Assembly: GCA_963383645.1 (NCBI GenBank)
Contig: OY726574.1
Span: 56,247,977-56,311,976 of the forward strand
Length of the DNA: 64,000 nucleotides
Source: Muscardinus avellanarius
Taxonomy: Eukaryota > Chordata > Mammalia > Rodentia > Gliridae
Reading direction: 5' to 3'
Part shown: positions 23,266 to 32,690 of the stretch, one piece after another
How the letters are laid out: the number at the start of each line of letters is the position of its first letter
Position numbering within the stretch: position 1 is the stretch's first letter
Position numbers and translations under genes: made by a program
The notes under the pieces: generated by a model
Databases searched by the model: none
What the model was told of the DNA's origin: nothing
The model's input: the letters and a program-made list of their open reading frames with translations, nothing else

Positions 23266-24085
23266 AAAGAGGAAGTTGAACTGGCAACACCCCCGCATAG
23301 ACACATACACAATGCAGCTTCTGAGTTTATAACCATATGGGGAAAGGACCTAGGGAATATTAGGACTGCTCCATTGGAAGGAAGTTAAAATGGCACGATT
23401 CATTTGTCTTCTTGAGTGCCTACTAAGTGCTTTTCTGGGAAATCGGCATACAGGAGTAAAGAGAAATTCCTGTCCTCGTGCTTCTTACATTTTAGTGTAT
23501 TCTATATTCTTCTGTTCTTTTTAATAAGAAAATTGAGTGAGCCCCAATCAAAGGTTGATGTAATGTGGCACATGTATAATTTTTTAAAGTGCATTTAAAT
23601 ACCAACTGCATCCTCGTCAAATACTCAGAGGGAACATGGAAAGAAAGGAAAAAGGAAGCCCAGCAAGAGCTAAGTTTCTGTTGTTCCTCTCCCTTACTGT
23701 AAGCCCCTGCTCTCAGGCAGTGTTTTTTAATCCTAATTATTTCAAATCAGCAAGGACATATCTGTTACCAGCATGTAACATGCAACAGGAATAATTCTAT
23801 CTTTATTTAAATGACTATAGAACATCAAAAATAAATGTCACTTGTTTTTATTTATTGTATGCATGTATATGCATGTATATCTGATAAAAGTTCTTGTTTT
23901 AGTTTAAATGAGGTGATGTAAGTATTTTAAGAGTTTCTATAATTTAACTAAGTCAGTAAAGCCATTCTACAATAACTACCAGTAGTTATAATATCCTGCA
24001 TCACATATTTTGAAAGAAAATATCATGAGATATGACTTATCTTAGAAAATTATTTTAATTTTTTATGTTTTTGTATTTAAAATGA
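23266..24085. other. Unique DNA
   Basis: Nothing recognised. A short tandem 'gcatgtatat' pair lies at 23862-23880. Confidence 0.4.
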
Positions 24086-24098
24086 AAGCCTACATACA

Positions 24099-24240
24099 TA
24101 GCATTCAAATATATACATATATATATATATATATGCCATATGGCATATGATATGGCATATGATAATGCCATATATATATATATACATATATATATGTATG
24201 TATATATATATATGGCATTCAAAACATATATAGCATTCAA
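24099..24240. repeat. (TA)n array with an internal palindrome
   Basis: Blocks of TATATA flank a centre made of 'gccatatggcatatgatatg' and its inverse 'gcatatgataatgccatat'. The word gcattcaaa recurs at 24100, 24214 and 24232. The arms are self-complementary over roughly 60 bases and could form a hairpin. Confidence 0.85.
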
Positions 24241-24294
24241 AATCCCAGAATACTACTAATAATAATTTTCTTTTTTTTTTTTTTGCTTTTTAAA

Positions 24295-24425
24295 AGTATG
24301 CTCTCATTGGAGCATTGTAGTCTAACATCATAATGTAGGTCGTAGTGTTAAGGATATACATACACTCAGCACTTGGTGAGCCCCCGCATCCCTCCACACT
24401 CCTCCTTCTGCATACATTATATTTC
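24295..24425 (-). repeat. L1 3' UTR fragment
   Basis: 'cattggagcattgtagt', 'catcataatgtagg', 'cactcagcacttggtgag': the same distal L1 3' UTR as at 38040. Confidence 0.65.
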
Positions 24426-24451
24426 TAATTAAGTCAGGCCACACTTTTTTG

Positions 24452-24535
24452 TAGATAGGTAATATAGATAGGTGATACATGATAGATAAAGTATATGATA
24501 GATAGATACAATATAGACAGGTTTTATATAGATAT
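24452..24535. repeat. (GATA)n imperfect microsatellite
   Basis: gatag units with insertions of 'tatat' and 'tac'. Confidence 0.85.
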
Positions 24536-24645
24536 TTACTTTTATCTGCAAATAAACTCTATCTGCTCTGTGTACAGATAGGTATGTACTTCCTTCTGCT
24601 GCTTCTCTTAAAACCAGCCCCATTCAAATTCAAATGACTCTTTAC

Positions 24646-24647
<2 letters not shown>

Positions 24648-24690
<43 letters not shown>

Positions 24691-24869
24691 TACTGGGGTT
24701 CCTGGAAACCCTTCTACCTCCGGTTTACACTCCCAGACCTATTTTATACTTTTTTTTACTTTTGGAAACAGGGTCTCTTAACCCAGCTGGGCTGGCTTCG
24801 AGCCTGCACGATCCTCCTGTCTCCGCCTCCCAAGCGCGGGAATTACAAGAGTGCGCCACCACGCCCGGC
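24648..24869 (-). repeat. Younger-lineage SINE with (GT)n tail
   Basis: The 12-bp TSD gactctttactt (24636-24647 and 24870-24881) encloses both the SINE and the (GT)n run at 24648-24688. The microsatellite is therefore the element's own tail, (CA)n on the SINE strand, and not a pre-existing neighbour. The 91-codon frames crossing it are artefacts. Confidence 0.95.
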
Positions 24870-24881
24870 GACTCTTTACTT

Positions 24882-25408
24882 CTTAATGACAAATTCAAAG
24901 AAAAATTAAACAAGAAATATTTTTGAAACGGCTGATTGGTATCCAAACTACAGTCACAATTTATCCAAGGAGACACAGAACACAGTACTATCCCTTCTGC
25001 ACTTCCAGCTCAATTCCTAAGCACTCTTTGCCTCCGATGGGAAGGGAAGGCTTCCCCATTGGGCCCAGAGCTCTGAGTTTTATTGTTTTCAGGACTTAAG
25101 GTATGGCAAAAGGAAAAAACAGTTCAAAACTTCCACATTAAGTTAGGGGAAAATTATTAATAAAAATGCACTTTTCTCCATTGGGAATTATGATTTACAC
25201 TTGTCTAATGAGGTCTCTTTTGAAATAATTACACAGAATGGTGATGTCAAACCCAGCAGAGACATAAGATATTAAAATAAAATTTAATCTCAAACAAGTA
25301 TATGGTAGCATCAAATGCTTGTGATTTCACCAAAAGGCGAGAGAATTTGGAAACACGAATGCAGGTTATTAGACCATCAAGTTTTATCAGTTTATAAATC
25401 CATATCTG
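24882..25408. other. Unique DNA
   Basis: Nothing recognised. Confidence 0.4.
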
Positions 25409-25590
25409 AGTTGGGCATGGTGGCACATACCTATAATCCCTGTACTTGTGAAGCTGAGACAGGAGCCACAGGTTCCAGACCAGCCTCAGCTACGTAATGA
25501 GACTCTAAGCAACCTAATAAGAACCTGTTTCAAAACAAACAAAAGTGTTGAGGTTTAGCCTCTAGATTCAATTCCTAATACCACAAAAAA
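25409..25590 (+). repeat. B1-ID dimeric SINE, older lineage
   Basis: Sense dimer with a decayed ID half ('tgttgaggtttagcctctag') and a purine-rich tail. Confidence 0.85.
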
Positions 25591-25709
25591 GGAAAGAAAG
25601 AAAAAAACATGAGAAATGAGCTATGTCATATCTTTTAAATTTCATATATTCTCTCTTCTAAAATATTCTAGGTATTATTAAATATTATTCCTTTTTTGCT
25701 CCTGTTTTT

Positions 25710-25835
25710 CCCCAGAACTCTAGCTCAGGTCAATAAGCAAAGAAGTCTTTCTTACTACAGTCTTCTCAGAAATAACCACTATTCTACCTTCTAACATTAT
25801 CATTTAATTTGCCTTTTATTGATCTGTATGTAAAG
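25710..25835 (-). repeat. Possible old L1 3' UTR piece
   Basis: 'cagaactctagctc' and 'accactattctaccttct' resemble the 3' UTR of old L1M-type elements in reverse. It may belong with the old L1 at 26560-27190. Low confidence. Confidence 0.35.
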
Positions 25836-25904
25836 ACTGTTTAACCAAAACTCTCGCGATCAAAGGATTCCTGAAATAAGAGGGTTTATTGATCCATGAC
25901 TGAT

Positions 25905-25931
25905 GCTAGAAAACAAAACAAAACAAAACAA
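25905..25931. repeat. (AAAAC)n
   Basis: Four to five units of AAAAC just left of the next SINE. Confidence 0.85.
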
Positions 25932-25936
25932 GTAAT

Positions 25937-26078
25937 CAGCCGGCATGATGGTGCACACCTGTAATTTCAGTACTTGGGGGGCTAAGACAGAAGGATCACA
26001 GGTTCAAGGTCAGCTCAGCAACTTAGCAAAAGGCCCTATTTCAAAACAGAAACTATAAAGGACTGGGCATCTAGCTGG
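25937..26078 (+). repeat. SINE, B1 half and start of ID half
   Basis: Sense copy in which the ID half breaks off after 'gactgggcatctagctgg' and passes straight into a polypurine array. Confidence 0.85.
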
Positions 26079-26234
26079 AGGGGGGGGGAGAGGGAGAGGG
26101 TGAGGGAGAGGGAGAGGGAGAGGGAGAGGGAGATGGAAGAAGAAGAAGAAGAAGAAGAAGAAGAAGAAGAAGGAGGAGGAGGAGGAGGAGGAGGAGGAGG
26201 AGGAGGAGGAGGAGGACGAGGACGAGGAGGAGGA
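26079..26234. repeat. Polypurine array: (GGGAGA)n, (GAA)n, (GGA)n
   Basis: An almost uninterrupted ~155-base purine strand in three blocks: GGGAGA hexamers (26087-26132), GAA (26135-26171), GGA (26172-26234, with two GAC variants near the end). It follows a truncated SINE, so it probably grew from that element's tail. Such tracts can form triplex (H-) DNA. The long Ser/Pro/Leu or Glu/Gly frames across it are meaningless. Confidence 0.95.
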
Positions 26235-26559
26235 ACTGATAAAGGACCAGGTCCTGGCACAAGTTCCCCAAACTACCAACAGTAACATTAGGTAGCTGTA
26301 AGATAATGCCCACTGGGAAAGAGCCTAGAGTATTTTTCATAAACCTTAAGTGAGGTAAGTACTGTAACCTACACTGGCTATAGATAAGAGGGGTAGAATA
26401 ATGCAAAGCAGGAAAAGCCATGGGTTAAAAGGGCAGTCCGTGAAAGAATAAATTGTTGCTGCTGGATAGGACAGGGTGGTTCTAGTGATTGGCTGTGATA
26501 GGAATTTTGCCCAGCTATTAACTGAGTAACATTCCTAATCTTTCTTCCCTCCACCCTCT
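26235..26559. other. Unique DNA
   Basis: Nothing recognised. Confidence 0.4.
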
Positions 26560-27190
26560 AGCCTTTGTAATTAAATTTAGGAAATTTGAGAAGTTTTTCT
26601 TATCAATGGAATTACACAGCATGTCTTATTTTATATCTCTATTCTTGGACTTGTCATTAGTTTTGTGAGTTTCATACATGTTATTGGATATAACTGTTAT
26701 TTGTCCAATCTTGTACCTGCAAAGTATTCTACTGTGTGAATAATACATATTGTTTACATATTCTATTATTCTTGGATATTTGTGTTATTCTCAGTTTGGG
26801 ACTGTTATGAACTTAGATGTTGTCTGCATTTTTTTTTTTTTTTGCAGGTCTGGGGATGGAACCCAGAGGCATTTGACCTCCGAGCTACATCCCCTGCCCT
26901 AATTTTTATTCTTTATTTTGAAACAGGGTCTCACTAAATTGAGAAGGGCCTCACTAAGTAGCTGAGTCTGTCCCCAACCTTGATCCTCCAGTCTCAGCCT
27001 CCCAGTGCTGAAATTACAAGTGTGTGCCACTAAGCCATCACGCCCAGCTTGTCTGCATTCTTATGCATGTATTTTTGTAATTATATGTAGGTATTTCTAT
27101 TGGATAAATACCTGGTAGTAGGATTCTTTTACTATGTATTGGTAAACAGCTTTCTAAGTGTATTGTAAAATTTATACTCATATTTGGCAT
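26560..27190 (-). repeat. Old L1 (L1M-type) ORF2 3' end
   Basis: Reverse ORF2 end: 'agtattctactgtgtgaata', 'cagtttgggactgttatgaa', 'ggataaatacctggtagtag', 'ttggtaaacagctttc'. More diverged than the other L1s. A SINE is inserted at 26831-27048. Confidence 0.7.
26831..27048 (-). repeat. B1-ID dimeric SINE, older lineage
   Basis: Reverse dimer with TSD ttgtctgcatt at 26820-26830 and 27049-27059. It lies inside the old L1, and the L1 reads through after its removal. Confidence 0.94.
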
Positions 27191-28098
27191 TATAAAGAAT
27201 TTCTCAAAAGAAGAAATATAAATAGCCAGTAAATGTGTAAAAAATGTTTAACATCATTAACAGTCAGAGAAATGCAAATCAAAACTATACTGAAATTCTA
27301 ACTCCAGTTAGAATGGCAATCATCAAGAATACAAAAATCATTAAATTCTGGAGAGGATATGGGGAAATAGGAACTTTTATACAGTGTTGGTAGAAATGTA
27401 ATTTAATTTAATACAATCATTATGGAGATGATTATGAAGGTTCCTCAAAAGACTAAGAACGAAGCCACCATATGGTCTAGCTATACCACTCCTTGGTATC
27501 TTTCCAGAAGGGTTAAAGCCAGAATACTCTAGTAACACATGCCCACCCAGGTTTATATCAGGACAATTCACCATAACCAAACTATGGGACCAGTCTAGTT
27601 ATCCATCAAGTCAACAGATGAGTGGATAAAGAAAATGTGCTATATGCTCACAATGGGATTTTACTTAACCATAAGAACAAAATTATCGCATTTGAATGAT
27701 AATGGATGGAACTAGAAAATACTATACTGAGATGAGCCAGTCTCAGAAAGTTGAGGGTCACATTTTTTCTCTGTATATGGAAGCTAGGGAGAACATTGGA
27801 AACACAAGGGATGTAAGATAAATAAAGAGAGACCAGTAGAATAATGTGAAAGGGGTTGGGGAAGGAAAATGGTTAAAAAACAAAGGAGACTTAATGAAAG
27901 AAACAGATCAAATGATGATGCTATGTCCATGTAGGAAGGGATCACTACCAATCTCACTAACGTATGGAGAGGTAGGAGGGAGCAGTATGGGTTGTGGAGG
28001 GAAACACACGAGGTGCTGTGTGCGGGGACATGTATATCATTTTGTATCTCATTATAATGTATAAGTACAGTGAATTGTTAACACATTAACAATTTTTA
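27191..28098 (+). pseudogene. L1 ORF2 C-terminus and 3' UTR
   Basis: 5'-truncated sense L1. The ORF2 C-terminal region is collinear with 42640-43170 ('atgcaaatcaaaactatact', 'ggagaggatatggggaaata', 'ccaccatatggtctagctat', 'cagatgagtggataaagaaa') but broken by stops. The 3' UTR follows: a purine-rich stretch, then 'gaggtgctgtgtgcg' and 'tcattataatgtataagtac'. It abuts the antisense L1 that begins at 28116. Confidence 0.8.
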
Positions 28099-28115
28099 TC
28101 TTCTTTTCTTTTTTT

Positions 28116-29641
28116 CTTTTTTTTTAATTGGTGCATTGACTTCATACATCTTAATGGGATAAAAAGCTTGTGTCAGAGAAATGCAGTCAGAGAAATGCAC
28201 ACATCACCCGTTGCACACATCACCGTTAAATCCTACCCCCTCCCCATCCCATTCCATCCCCGTCCCTCTCTCCATGCTTGGCTTAGTCATTGACATTGAT
28301 TTTTTTTTTATGTATATCATGTGCTTTAGAGAGTTTCCTTCTTCTCCCCTCCCATCCCCTCAGTTAGGTTGCCTTGTTTGCTCCTCTATAGGATCTCCTT
28401 TTTCACCTGGAGTTCTTCCTATGACCCATTTCACCTTAGCTTTCACATATTAGTGAAATCATCCATTTTCTTACTTTTTGTGCCTGACTAACCTCACTTA
28501 GCATAATGTCCTCCAGTTCCATACATTTCCTTGAAAATGATATAATTTTATTTTTTTATAGCTGAGTAAAATTCCATTGTGTACCTATCTCATAGCTTTG
28601 TAATCTATTCATCTGTTGATGGACATCTTGGCTGGTTCCGTAGTTTGGCTATGGTGAATTGTGCAGCTATGAACATAGATACACATGGATTAGTTTGGTT
28701 TGCTTTCTTTTGGATAGATACCTAGAAGTGGTATTGCTGGGTCAAATGGTAAATTAATTTCCATTCTTCTGAGGATTCTCCATACTGTCTTCCATAGTGG
28801 TTGTACTAATTTCCAATCCCACCAACAATGTTTTAGGGTTCACAATTCTCCACATCCTCACCAGCATCTGTTGTTGTTTGTGTTTTGAATGATTGCCATT
28901 CTAGTTGGAGTGAGGTGAAATCTCAGGGTAGTTTTGATTTGCATCTCTCTGATTGCCAACAATGTTGAACATTTTTTCATGCATTTATTGGCCATTTGAA
29001 TTTCTTCTTTCATGAAGTGTCTATTTAGTTCACTTGCCCATTTTTAATTGGGTTATTTGTATTTTAAAGAGGTTCTTTTTTTTTTTTTTGTCTTTTTGGA
29101 CTGGGGATCGAGCCCAGGGTGGTGCACTTGCCAGGCAAGCACTTTGCCACTGAGCTACATCCCAGTCCTTGGGTTATTTGTTTTTTAGTGTTGAGTTTCT
29201 TAAGCTCTTTGTATATTAGTCCTTTATCTGAGGCATAGGTGGTAAAAATCTTCTCCCATTCTGTTGGCTCTCGACTGAGAATCCTGACAGTTTCCTTTGC
29301 TGGACAGAAGCTCTTCAGTTTCAAGCAATCTCATGTATTGATTCGCCTTTTAGTTTGTTGTGCCTTTGGGGTCTTGTTAAGAAAGTTTTTTTATCTGTGC
29401 CTCTGTGTTGCAGTGTTGGACCTATGCCCTCTTCAAGGAGTCTCAAAGTCTCTGGTCTAATTTCCAAGTCTTCGATCCATCTTGAATTGACTCTTGTGCA
29501 GGGTGAGAAAGTGGGATTAATTCCCATTTTTCTGCATATGGTTAACCAGTTTTGCCAACACCATTTGTTGAACAGACTATCTTTCTTCCAGTGTATGTTT
29601 TTGGCCCCTTTGTCAAATATCAAATGGCTGAAAGTAGTTTA
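28116..29641 (-). pseudogene. L1 ORF2 3' part and 3' UTR (antisense arm of a twin-primed insertion)
   Basis: From a T-rich left edge (the poly(A) of a minus-strand L1) through the 3' UTR (to about 28500) and back through ORF2: the C-terminal region (28500-29040), then 29180-29625, where the antisense frame 29321-29623 reads like the region after RT ('CWQNWLTICRKMGINP', 'LEEGIGPTLQHRGTD'). An ID element is inserted at 29061-29168. At 29641 orientation flips: the next segment is L1 ORF1 and endonuclease in sense. A 17-bp repeat, tcttcttttcttttttt, at 28099-28115 and 31054-31070 brackets both arms, as expected for one insertion with 5' inversion. Confidence 0.78.
29061..29168 (-). repeat. ID element (monomeric tRNA-derived SINE)
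   Basis: Unlike the dimers, this copy is a lone ID/BC1-type unit: read in reverse it has 'GGGATGTAGCTCAGTGGC', a middle 'AAGTGCTTGCCTGGCAAG' and 'GGGCTCGATCCCCAGTCC', followed by an A-rich tail. A 13-bp TSD, ttgggttatttgt, lies at 29048-29060 and 29169-29181, and the surrounding L1 ORF2 reads through. Its fuller tRNA-like anticodon-arm region is missing from the ID halves of the dimers. Confidence 0.92.
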
Positions 29642-30177
29642 TAACATAGAATAAACAATTTGACAGCAGGAACTAGGCATTGAAAAAATATGGTCCTATC
29701 TCAAAAGACCTAATTTAAGAATAATATGTGTAGAGGAGGAAAAAGAAGGCGAAACCAAGGGGCTCAACAATCTCTCCAAAGAAGTAATAGCAGAAAACTT
29801 TCCAAGCATAGAGCAAGAGGCCGATACACAGGTATAGGAAACTTATAGAACCCCCTTTAGACAGGATCAGAGAAAAAGTTCTCCATGCCACATAATAGTC
29901 AAAATGGCCAATGAGGAAGCCAAAGAAAGAATCTTAAAGGCAACAAAAACAAAAGACAAAGTGACATTCAAAGGGAAACCAATCAGAATCACTCCAGACT
30001 TCCCAAACTAGGTCATGAAAGACAGAAGGGCTTGGAGTAACATATTCCAAACTCTGAAAGAAAACAACTTCCAGCCAAAAATTTACTACCCAGCAAAACT
30101 ATCTCTCAAATTAGATGGGGAAATAATAATCTTCCACAACAGAAGATGAAGGAATTTATGTCCACAAAGCCAGCACT
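29642..30177 (+). pseudogene. L1 ORF1 remnant (inverted arm)
   Basis: Sense ORF1 C-terminal half, better preserved than the copy at 5585: 'KERILKATKTKDKVTFKGKP' at about 29928-29987, then 'RRAWSNIFQTLKENNFQPKI', 'YPAKLSLKLDGEIIIF', with stops at a few sites. ORF1 packages L1 RNA. The younger SINE at 30181 sits just past its end. Confidence 0.8.
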
Positions 30178-30180
30178 AGA

Positions 30181-30365
30181 GCTGGGTGTAGTGGCACATG
30201 CTTTTAATCCCCTTATTTGGGAGGCAGAGACAGGAGGATTGCCCTGGTTCAAAGCCAGCCTTTCTGGCTTAAGAGACCCTGTTTCAGAAACTATATATAA
30301 AATAGGTCTGGGAGTGTAGCCTAGAGGTAGAAGGGTTTCCAGCAACTACAGTACCACCAAAAAAA
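30181..30365 (+). repeat. B1-ID dimeric SINE, younger lineage
   Basis: TSD agcactaga at 30172-30180 and 30366-30374. Inserted between the ORF1 end and the ORF2 start of the L1 arm. Confidence 0.93.
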
Positions 30366-30374
30366 AGCACTAGA

Positions 30375-31053
30375 AAAAATTAAAAATCATCTCTCAATAA
30401 TCACAATGAATGTAAATGGCCTCAACTCCCCAATTAAAAGACATAAAGTGACAAAATGGATTAAAAACCAGAATCCATCTATATACTGCTTGCAAGAAAC
30501 ACATCTTACAAGTAAAGATAGTAACAACCTCAAGATAAAAGGCTGGCGCAAGGTAATCCATGCCAATGGAATATGAAGACAGGCAGGAGTAGTGACTAAT
30601 ATTTCAGATAAGTTAGACTTCAAACCCAAGCTTATTAGAAGGGACAAAGATGGTCATTTTTTTACTGGTGAAAGGAAAAATCCACCATGAGGTAATAACA
30701 ATAATCAACATTTATGCTCCAAACTTAGGTGCAGCTACTTTCATAAAACAAACTCTGGGTGATATTAAGTCACATATAAATCCCAATAAAATAATACTGG
30801 GAGACTTCAACACACCTCTTACACCATTAGATAGATCTTCTGGACAAAAGATCAGTAAAGATACCTCGGACCTAAACAACACTATTAATCAAATGGACCT
30901 GTTAGACACATATAGAATTTTCCACCCATCTACAGCAGAGTTCACATTTTTCTCAGCAGCTCACAGAAGCTTCTCCAAGATAGATCACATCCTGGACCAT
31001 AAAATGAGCACTAGTAAATTCAAAAAATGTGACATAATCCCCTGTCTCTTCTT
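30375..31053 (+). pseudogene. L1 ORF2 endonuclease domain (inverted arm)
   Basis: Collinear endonuclease domain: the N-terminal strand at about 30405, 'CLQETHLTSK' at 30485-30515, 'INIYAPNLGAATFIKQTLGD' at 30701-30760, 'ILGDFNTPLTPLDRSS' at 30788-30835, 'FSKIDHILDHK' at 30972-31004. The frame 30650-31228 holds most of it open, with earlier stops (for example near 30574). The arm ends abruptly inside the domain at about 31053, at the right-hand target repeat. It is an inactive fragment. Confidence 0.85.
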
Positions 31054-31070
31054 TCTTCTTTTCTTTTTTT

Positions 31071-31425
31071 ATATATTTTTATTATTATTATTTGTAATCA
31101 TACATCACTTTGGAATACAAGACTTGAGAGGATATACAAGCACACATCATCCAATAAGCCCTCATCCAATCCCCATCCCATTCCCTCCCCCTCCCTCGAT
31201 CCCATGCTTAATTGGTGATTATCTTTGATATAATTGTTTATGTACCTCATGAGTTTTAAAGAGATTCCATCCTCCTCCATCCCCTCCCTTGGTCACCGTA
31301 ATTGCTTCTCAATAGGGCCCTTTCTACTACTCGACCTCCTCCTGTTACCCCTTTCCTCCTAGTTCTTGCTAATTAGGGGAAGCATCTGGATTTTATTTTC
31401 TGTGCTATCTCTCTGTGAATGCCGC
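31071..31425 (-). repeat. L1 3' end (antisense), ORF2 stop region to poly(A)
   Basis: Reverse L1 3' UTR: '(TTA)n tttgtaatcatacatcact' at the left, 'acacatcatccaataagccc', a long C/T-rich stretch (31160-31350), then 'gctaattaggggaagcatct' at the ORF2 end. It stops at about 31425, where the GC-rich tandem repeat begins. Confidence 0.75.
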
Positions 31426-31429
31426 ATTG

Positions 31430-32690
31430 CAAGTTCTGATCCCACTCTTGATGGCCCCAGTAGTGGCCTGGCCACCTGGAGGACTCTGATCCGACATCGC
31501 TGGCTCCAGCACCGGCCTTGCCTCATGGGAGGCCCCAATCCTGGCCTTGCTGGCCCCCGCACTGAACTAACCCCTCAGCTGGCTCCTCTCCCGGCCTCAG
31601 AGGCCCCAGTACTGACCTAGCCTCATGACAGGCTCCGATCCTGGCCTTGCTTACCCTAGCACCAGCCTAACCCCTCGGCAGGCTCCTATCCTGGTCTCAT
31701 AAGTCCCAGCTCCATCCTTGCCTGACAGCAGTTTCCGATCCCGGCCTCACTGGCCCCGGCACCGGCCTTACCCCTCAGCAGAGTCCGATCTGGGACTCGT
31801 AGATCTCAGCACCGGTCTTGCCTCACAGCAGGCTCCAATCCCAACCTTGCTGGCACCGGCACCAGTCTAACCCCTCGGCTGGAACTGATCCCTGCCTCAG
31901 AGGCCTCAGTAGTGGCCTTGCCTCATGGTAGCTCCGGTCCTGGCCTCATTGGCCCTGGCACTGACCTCACCCCTTAGCAGGCTCCGATTCCAGCCTTGGA
32001 GGCCCCAGAACCAGCCATACCTCAGGGCAGGCTCTAATCCTGGCCTCACTGGCCCCGGCACCAGCCTAACCCCTCAGCAGGCTCCTATCCAGGCCTCAGA
32101 GGCCCCAGCACCAGTCTTGCCTCACAGAAGGCTCTGATCCTGGCCTCGCTGGCTCTGGCACTGGCCTAATGCATCAGCTAGCTCTGATCCTGACCTCAGA
32201 TGCCCCAGCACTGGCCTTGCCTCACAGAAGGCTCCAATCCCGGCCTCCTTGGCCCCGGCCCTGGCCTAACCCCTCAGCAGGCTCCAGTCCCAGCCTCAGA
32301 GGCCCCAGCACCGGCCTTGCCTCACGGCAGGCTCCGATTCCAGCCTTGCTGGCCCCGGCACCAGCCTAAACCCTCGGCAGGCTCCGATCTTGGCCTTGGA
32401 GCCCCCAGCACCAGCCTTGCCTCACAGCAGGCTCCGATCCTGGCCTCACTGACCCGACCGGCCTAACCCCTTGAAAGGCTCTGATCCCAGCCTCGGAGGC
32501 CTCAGTAGTGGCCTTGCCTCACAGCAGGCTCCAATCCCAGCCTCGCTGGCCCCGGCACCGACCTAACCCCTCGACAAGCTCTGATCCTGGCCTTGGAGGC
32601 CCCATCACCTGCCTTGCCTCATGGCAGGCTTCGATCCCGGCCTCGCTGGCCCCAGCACTGGCCTCACCCCTCGGCAGGCTCCGATCCGAG
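31430..32690. repeat. GC-rich 50-bp VNTR with A/B (100-bp) tendency, ~25 units
   Basis: Tandem array with a remarkably constant 50-base phase: the word ggctcYgatc and its variants recur at 31480, 31631, 31681, 31731, 31781, 31831, 31881, 31930, 31980, 32030, 32080, 32130, 32180, 32230, 32280, 32330, 32380 and 32430, then 32477, 32527, 32577, 32627 and 32677 after one 3-base loss. Two unit types tend to alternate: A has 'ctggccccggcacc' and ends 'taacccctcrgca'; B has 'agaggccccagcacc' and ends 'ttgcctcacagca'. Units differ at many sites, so the array is old or homogenises poorly. Because 50 is not a multiple of 3, the Pro/Ala-rich frames (31366-32762) are not genes. It could be part of an L1 5' UTR, an SVA-like composite, or an independent minisatellite. 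Confidence 0.93.

Noticed and set aside
22912..23310. 132-codon antisense frame
   Set aside because: It overlaps a sense L1 3' UTR end and unique AT-rich DNA; no recognisable features.
26010..26421. Long poly-Ser/Pro/Leu and Glu/Gly frames
   Set aside because: They translate the (GGGAGA)/(GAA)/(GGA) array and its complement.
28099..28115. Alternative reading: independent, adjacent sense and antisense L1 insertions at 28116-31053
   Set aside because: Possible, but a shared 17-base flank and an orientation flip without poly(A) at 29641 fit one inverted insertion better; kept as a finding with that caveat.
29061..29168. tRNA gene
   Set aside because: It has tRNA-like boxes but carries an A-rich tail and a TSD: an ID retroposon. 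The same applies to the ID halves of the dimeric SINEs.
31430..32690. CRISPR array
   Set aside because: There are no spacers between the repeats, and the host is a mammal.
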